Shown here in pieces: positions 61,517 through 64,000 of a stretch of 64,000 bases of DNA; positions within the stretch are counted from its first letter, which is position 1, and each line of letters starts with the position of its first letter. The DNA comes from Salinibacterium sp. SWN167 (lineage in GTDB: Bacteria; Actinomycetota; Actinomycetes; Actinomycetales; Microbacteriaceae). The stretch lies in assembly GCF_015864665.1 (NCBI RefSeq), contig NZ_JADYWU010000001.1, forward strand, positions 1,798,001-1,862,000, written 5' to 3'. The position numbers were made by a program, and so were the translations under genes. The notes below the pieces were generated by a model. That model ran no database searches, had not been told where the DNA came from, and saw only the letters and a list, made by a program, of their open reading frames with translations.

Positions 61517-62320
61517 ATGGCAGTTCGCGCCGAGAGGTGGCGTTCCAAGAGTGAAGAACGGATGTCACTCGGCGCGCACCTCATAGAGCTCAAGAAGCGG
61601 TTGTTCATTTCCGCGATCGCGATCCTCGTGACCGCTATTGCCGGATTCATCTTTGCGAATTTCTTTATCGACGCCTTGCGCGCGCCGATCACCAACATCG
61701 CCGATTCAACCGGTCGCGGTGCTGCCCTGAACTACGACGCGGTCACTCAAGCATTCGATATCCGTATGCAGATCGCGTTTACAGTGGCGATCGTTGCTGC
61801 AAGCCCGGTGTGGCTATACCAAGTCTGGGCATTTTTGGTTCCCGGCCTCGTACGCAAAGAAAAGCAGTACGCGATCGGTTTCTTAGCAACCGCTATTCCG
61901 CTATTTCTCGCGGGCTGTGCCGCCGGTTGGTACGTCATGCCCAACATCATCACTCTCATGTTGGGCTTCGCAGGCGATCAAGATCTCTCTAATCTGAACG
62001 CGAAGTACTACTACGACTTCATCGTGAAGCTGCTGCTTTCGGTCGGCATCGCTTTCGTGCTTCCCGTTTTCGTCGTGCTCCTTAATCTGGTCGGGGTGCT
62101 GTCAGCGAGTGCAATTCTCAAGGGCTGGCGCGTCGCCATTTTGACGATCTGCATCTTCACGGCCATCGCAACCCCTGCAGCAGACGTCATCTCAATGTTC
62201 CTGCTTGCCATTCCGATGATCATTCTTTACTTCATCGCCGCGTTGATCGCGTGGCTCCATGATCGGCGTGCGGCCAAGAAAGCTGCCGCCGTCGACGCCG
62301 AGTTGCGAGCAGAGGGCTAA
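61517..62320 (+). CDS. tatC: Twin-arginine translocase subunit TatC
   Basis: Receptor subunit of Tat, 267 aa, six helices. Family features are the N-terminal MSLGAHLIELKKRLF, the PSPVWLYQ-type cap ASPVWLYQVWAFLVPGL, and the loop AIATPAADVISMFLLAIPM. Binds twin-arginine signal peptides. No tatB lies here; TatA may serve both roles or tatB lies elsewhere. Confidence 0.95.
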   Translation: MAVRAERWRSKSEERMSLGAHLIELKKRLFISAIAILVTAIAGFIFANFFIDALRAPITNIADSTGRGAALNYDAVTQAFDIRMQIAFTVAIVAASPVWLYQVWAFLVPGLVRKEKQYAIGFLATAIPLFLAGCAAGWYVMPNIITLMLGFAGDQDLSNLNAKYYYDFIVKLLLSVGIAFVLPVFVVLLNLVGVLSASAILKGWRVAILTICIFTAIATPAADVISMFLLAIPMIILYFIAALIAWLHDRRAAKKAAAVDAELRAEG

Positions 62321-62345
62321 GCAATCACCGTTTAGGCTGTAGTCA

Positions 62346-64000
62346 ATGACTGAACTGTCTCCCGCCGAACGGTACGCCGCGGCAAAGAAGCGTCGGGGCT
62401 ACCCGGTGCTCGAAGCTTTTCGCGCCGGCCAGCGTTTTGATCTCGACGATTTCCAGATCTCTGCCTGCCAGGTTGTCGAAGACGATAAGAGCGTTCTCGT
62501 CGCGGCACCCACCGGTGCTGGTAAGACGATAATTGCTGAGTTCGCTATCTACCGGGCCATGCAACTCGATGGGCCGAAGGTGTTTTATACCGCGCCCATG
62601 AAGGCTCTTAGCAATCAAAAATTTCAAGAGCTCGTCGCCGAGTACGGTCCTGAGAACGTAGGCCTGCTCACCGGTGATACAAACGTCAATGCCAGCGCGC
62701 GCATTGTGGTCATGACCACCGAAGTGCTGCGCAACATGCTGTATGCCAAGTCTGACTTGCTCAAAAATCTCAGCACGGTCGTGATGGATGAGGTGCACTT
62801 CCTCGGCGATCGCTTCCGCGGCGCTGTGTGGGAAGAAGTGATCATCCATTTACCCGAGGATGTTCACATGGTCTCGCTGAGCGCGACTGTGTCGAACGCT
62901 GAGGAGTTTGGCGACTGGCTACAGGCCGTTCGGGGCGATACGGAAGTAATCGTCTCAGAAGACCGCCCAGTGCCCTTGGAACAGCATGTGCTCGTGGGCA
63001 CGAAGCTCATCGACCTCTTCGATTCGTCCGGCTTGGCCGCAACGAACCGTGTGAATCCAGAGCTCGCGCAGATGGCGCGTTTCGGTGGTCGAAGCCAGAG
63101 TGTCGGCAATCGCCGAAAGAGCAGTCGCCACGACTCTCGTGGCGGTCGCCCGGCACGATCTCGCATGGATCGCGCGGATGTCGTCGCAATGCTGTCGTCA
63201 AAGAATCTTGTGCCAGCCATTTTCTTCATTTTCAGTCGCATGGGCTGTGATCAGGCGGTGAATCAAGTTTTGCGCGCTGGCGTTCGCCTGACGACGTCCG
63301 AGGAGCGTGACGAGATTCGCGAGATCGTGGAAGCTCGCTGCCGCACGCTTCTCGATGAAGATCTGGCTGTTCTCGGCTATTGGGATTGGCTCAGCGGTCT
63401 CGAGCGTGGCGTTGCCGCCCATCACGCTGGCCTTCTTCCCGCCTTCAAAGAGGTTGTCGAAGAACTTTTCCAGAAGAAGCTTGTCAAGGCTGTTTTTGCG
63501 ACAGAGACGCTCGCGCTCGGTATCAATATGCCGGCCCGCACCGTTGTGCTCGAAAAGCTTGAAAAGTTCAATGGTGAGGCTCGCGTTCCGATTACCCCGG
63601 GGGAGTACACCCAGCTCACTGGTCGTGCCGGCCGCCGCGGTATCGACATCGAGGGTCACTCGGTCATCCAGTGGGTGGACGGGCTAGACCCGCAGGCTGT
63701 GGCATCCCTCGCGTCACGCCGCACTTACCCGTTGAACTCGAGCTTCAAGCCGACCTACAACATGGCAGTGAACCTCATCGAGCTGTTCGGTCGCGAACAC
63801 ACTCGCGAGATTCTGGAATCGAGCTTCGCGCAATTCCAAGCCGACCGCGCTGTCGTTGATTTGGCTCGCAAGGTTCGTTCACAGAAGAACTCGCTCGACG
63901 GCTACGCCAAGTCAATGGAATGCCACTTGGGCGACTTTGGCGAGTACTCCCGCATCCGGCGCGAACTCAATGATCTTGAAAAGAAGTCGCAGCCCAAGAA
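62346..64000 (+). CDS. helY: HelY/Ski2-like DEAD/DEAH helicase (partial, 3' end outside window)
   Basis: The first 551 codons of a Ski2-family RNA/DNA helicase. Motif I is APTGAGKT, motif Ia APMKALSNQKF, motif II MDEVHFLGD, motif III SLSATVSN; the second domain has GVAAHHAGLLPAFKEVVEELF, ETLALGINMPARTVV and QLTGRAGRRGID (motif VI). A basic insert with RNRRK-like Arg/Ser repeats lies between the domains (about residues 245-280). The ATG lies 7 nt after TAGGCT. It follows tatC, the usual actinobacterial order. The frame is still open at the window end. Confidence 0.93.
   Translation, partial: MTELSPAERYAAAKKRRGYPVLEAFRAGQRFDLDDFQISACQVVEDDKSVLVAAPTGAGKTIIAEFAIYRAMQLDGPKVFYTAPMKALSNQKFQELVAEYGPENVGLLTGDTNVNASARIVVMTTEVLRNMLYAKSDLLKNLSTVVMDEVHFLGDRFRGAVWEEVIIHLPEDVHMVSLSATVSNAEEFGDWLQAVRGDTEVIVSEDRPVPLEQHVLVGTKLIDLFDSSGLAATNRVNPELAQMARFGGRSQSVGNRRKSSRHDSRGGRPARSRMDRADVVAMLSSKNLVPAIFFIFSRMGCDQAVNQVLRAGVRLTTSEERDEIREIVEARCRTLLDEDLAVLGYWDWLSGLERGVAAHHAGLLPAFKEVVEELFQKKLVKAVFATETLALGINMPARTVVLEKLEKFNGEARVPITPGEYTQLTGRAGRRGIDIEGHSVIQWVDGLDPQAVASLASRRTYPLNSSFKPTYNMAVNLIELFGREHTREILESSFAQFQADRAVVDLARKVRSQKNSLDGYAKSMECHLGDFGEYSRIRRELNDLEKKSQPK

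Overview
This is a gene-dense chromosomal window from a high-GC Gram-positive bacterium (Actinomycetota). The family is most likely Microbacteriaceae or a close Micrococcales relative; this is inferred from gene content and order, and the species was not determined. Supporting signs are PafB-PafC beside TatA-TatC and a HelY-type helicase, the DnaE2-ImuA'-ImuB mutagenesis cassette, a Suf operon carrying a Rieske ferredoxin and SufT, DUF3099 and DUF5997 proteins, many GTG starts, and many apparently leaderless promoters. I saw no IS element, prophage, CRISPR array, rRNA or integrase. There is one tRNA (Leu, anticodon GAG). The window looks like core chromosome with a few unusual accessory genes.

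Layout. 1-5.6 kb: partial ctaA (heme A synthase) divergent from sufB-sufD-ferredoxin-sufC-sufT, then a lone bioY. 5.7-16 kb: ABC-F ATPase, SURF1 and two small proteins, fabG, serB, an ABC ATPase, ribosomal protein L31 type B, a DEDDh exonuclease, an alpha/beta hydrolase with a glycosyltransferase, a histidine phosphatase and a sirtuin. 16-24.3 kb: SPOUT RNA methyltransferase, D-Ala-D-Ala carboxypeptidase-like protein, fatty acid desaturase, SGNH hydrolase, GlsB-like protein, DinB, a DEAD/DEAH helicase and a cold-shock protein. 24.4-32.2 kb: the SOS mutagenesis operon imuA'-imuB-dnaE2, divergent from a Drr-type ABC exporter. 32.3-37.6 kb: the least conventional stretch. It has two paralogous SGNH-like proteins without the catalytic serine (one fused to a GAF domain), a LysR-type effector domain without a DNA-binding domain that shares overlapping promoters with a DUF5997 gene, an orphan DarT-like ADP-ribosyltransferase, and an Eis-type acetyltransferase. 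37.6-50.2 kb: M18 aminopeptidase, RNase H, an ABC-2 exporter, glutathione peroxidase, a J-domain/NERD-like fusion, APC permease, endonuclease/phosphatase-fold protein, SulP transporter, UbiB/AarF kinase and PadR. 50.3-64 kb: pyruvate oxidase, tRNA-Leu, M20 peptidase, UppP, PAC2 protein, HAD hydrolase, TrmI, FKBP lipoprotein, PafB-PafC, two small membrane proteins, TatA-TatC and a partial HelY helicase.

How the genes connect. DNA-damage response is the main theme. A textbook actinobacterial LexA box sits between the -35 and -10 of a leaderless imuA' promoter. Separately, promoters resembling the PafBC-dependent RecA-NDp type lie just before the DEDDh exonuclease and the DEAD/DEAH helicase, with a weaker candidate before dinB, and PafBC itself is encoded in the window. 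The Pup-proteasome genes that usually lie between trmI and pafBC in actinobacteria are absent here. About twenty genes carry a TANNNT-like -10 hexamer 6-8 nt upstream of the start codon, which suggests leaderless transcripts are common and helps fix several starts.
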